6,467 bases of DNA from Oscillospiraceae bacterium (GTDB taxonomy: Bacteria > Bacillota > Clostridia > Saccharofermentanales > Saccharofermentanaceae): contig CACZPC010000285.1 in assembly GCA_902782985.1 (NCBI GenBank), positions 1 to 6,467 of the forward strand. The letters are read 5' to 3'. Position numbers and translations under genes: made by a program. Below the pieces are notes generated by a model. The model was not told the DNA's origin, searched no databases, and worked only from the letters and a program-made list of their open reading frames with translations. Below, one piece after another: positions 6,090-6,467 of this stretch (position 1 is the stretch's first letter; each line of letters starts with the position of its first letter).

Positions 6090-6467
6090 TCAGATGCCGG
6101 ACTTGATATTACTGACATCCATTACACCCTTTCTACCGGGATCGGATAGCACCTCGATCTTGCGAGCTGTCTTAAGCAATAAAACACCGTCTCCGGGTGT
6201 TACCTGCTCATAGACATCCTTGCGGACAGTATATCTCATCAGTGTCTCATCCTTATCCTCAATATAGATGTCAAAGATATACTCGTGGACTTTACCGTCA
6301 TTGACTCTGGAAGAAGCTAACAAAACACCCTTTCGAATACCTTTATATAATCCGATCAGATCTATAATGAAATAGACGCAGCCGAAGATTATGATGCCGT
6401 AAAACAGCAATGTAACTACCTGAAAGAAGGATCCCGGAGAATTAGGAAGAGATATGGTCGTAAGATG
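6090..6467 (-). CDS. Small membrane-anchored protein of unknown function, 5' end beyond the right edge
   Basis: I do not recognise the family. The frame is open from the right edge to a TGA at 6090-6092, giving 125 residues with no ATG at the upstream end. A TTG at 6410 could be read as a start, but 19 further codons upstream are open and continue the hydrophobic helix, so it is probably an internal leucine and the true start lies outside the window. One membrane helix spans about residues 14-40 of the visible part (FFQVVTLLFYGIIIFG and on). The basic YKGIRKG after it suggests a cytoplasmic C-terminal domain. That domain (about 45-125) alternates short strands, with a VTPGDGVLLL turn typical of a small beta-barrel. 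No clear terminator follows; a 155-base gap separates it from the downstream PAS-GGDEF gene. Confidence 0.7.
   Translation of the reverse strand, partial: HLTTISLPNSPGSFFQVVTLLFYGIIIFGCVYFIIDLIGLYKGIRKGVLLASSRVNDGKVHEYIFDIYIEDKDETLMRYTVRKDVYEQVTPGDGVLLLKTARKIEVLSDPGRKGVMDVSNIKSGI

Noticed and set aside
6064..6098. ATCTGA/TCAGAT inverted repeat at the end of the right-edge gene as a terminator
   Set aside because: The stem is 6 bp with a 14-base AT-rich loop and is followed on the minus strand by an A-run rather than a T-run.

Overview
The window reads as chromosomal DNA from a low-GC Gram-positive bacterium, most likely class Clostridia (Lachnospiraceae-like). This is inferred from the AT-rich composition, the gene families (a LacI-type sensor without a DNA-binding domain fused to GGDEF, a PAS-like/GGDEF protein, a PrsW-type protease, a DUF4298 protein) and Gram-positive-style promoters and terminator. 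No mobile element, CRISPR array, rRNA or tRNA is visible. No intergenic stretch exceeds 220 bases.

Layout from left to right. The minus strand from 1 to 3421 carries three genes, read right to left. First is a 634-residue intracellular sensor/diguanylate cyclase (3421 to 1517). Next, after 49 bases, is a 104-residue DUF4298 protein with a GTG start. After 126 more bases comes a membrane protein of unknown family that runs off the left edge (1026 to 1). A divergent intergenic region of 218 bases separates this block from a plus-strand gene (3640-4551) for a PrsW-type seven-helix intramembrane metalloprotease with two C-terminal zinc ribbons. That gene converges on a second GGDEF gene (minus, 5934 to 4624), and a bidirectional hairpin terminator lies between them. 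At the right edge is the 3' part of a gene for a small membrane-anchored protein (minus, 6467 to 6090).

How the genes may work together. The two GGDEF proteins have intact catalytic signatures (GGDEY and GGEEF) and neither shows the RxxD inhibitory site, so both are predicted to make the second messenger c-di-GMP. One would respond to a small ligand bound by a LacI/periplasmic-binding-type fold, the other to a signal read by PAS-like domains. Their leaders look alike: TATAATCA at the -10, then 38-39 bases to a G-run Shine-Dalgarno. This hints at matched expression although the genes are not adjacent. No c-di-GMP phosphodiesterase, PilZ receptor, c-di-GMP riboswitch or anti-sigma substrate for the protease is visible, so links between these genes and the protease are not supported.

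Two coding regions reach the window edges: the left membrane protein is open with no stop, and the right-edge gene is open upstream of an apparent TTG start that is probably an internal leucine. I see no convincing complete new system. The best leads are the zinc-ribbon PrsW, the HTH-less LacI-GGDEF sensor with its Cys-Gly-Cys hinge, the shared leader design, and a possible leaderless GTG start on the DUF4298 gene.
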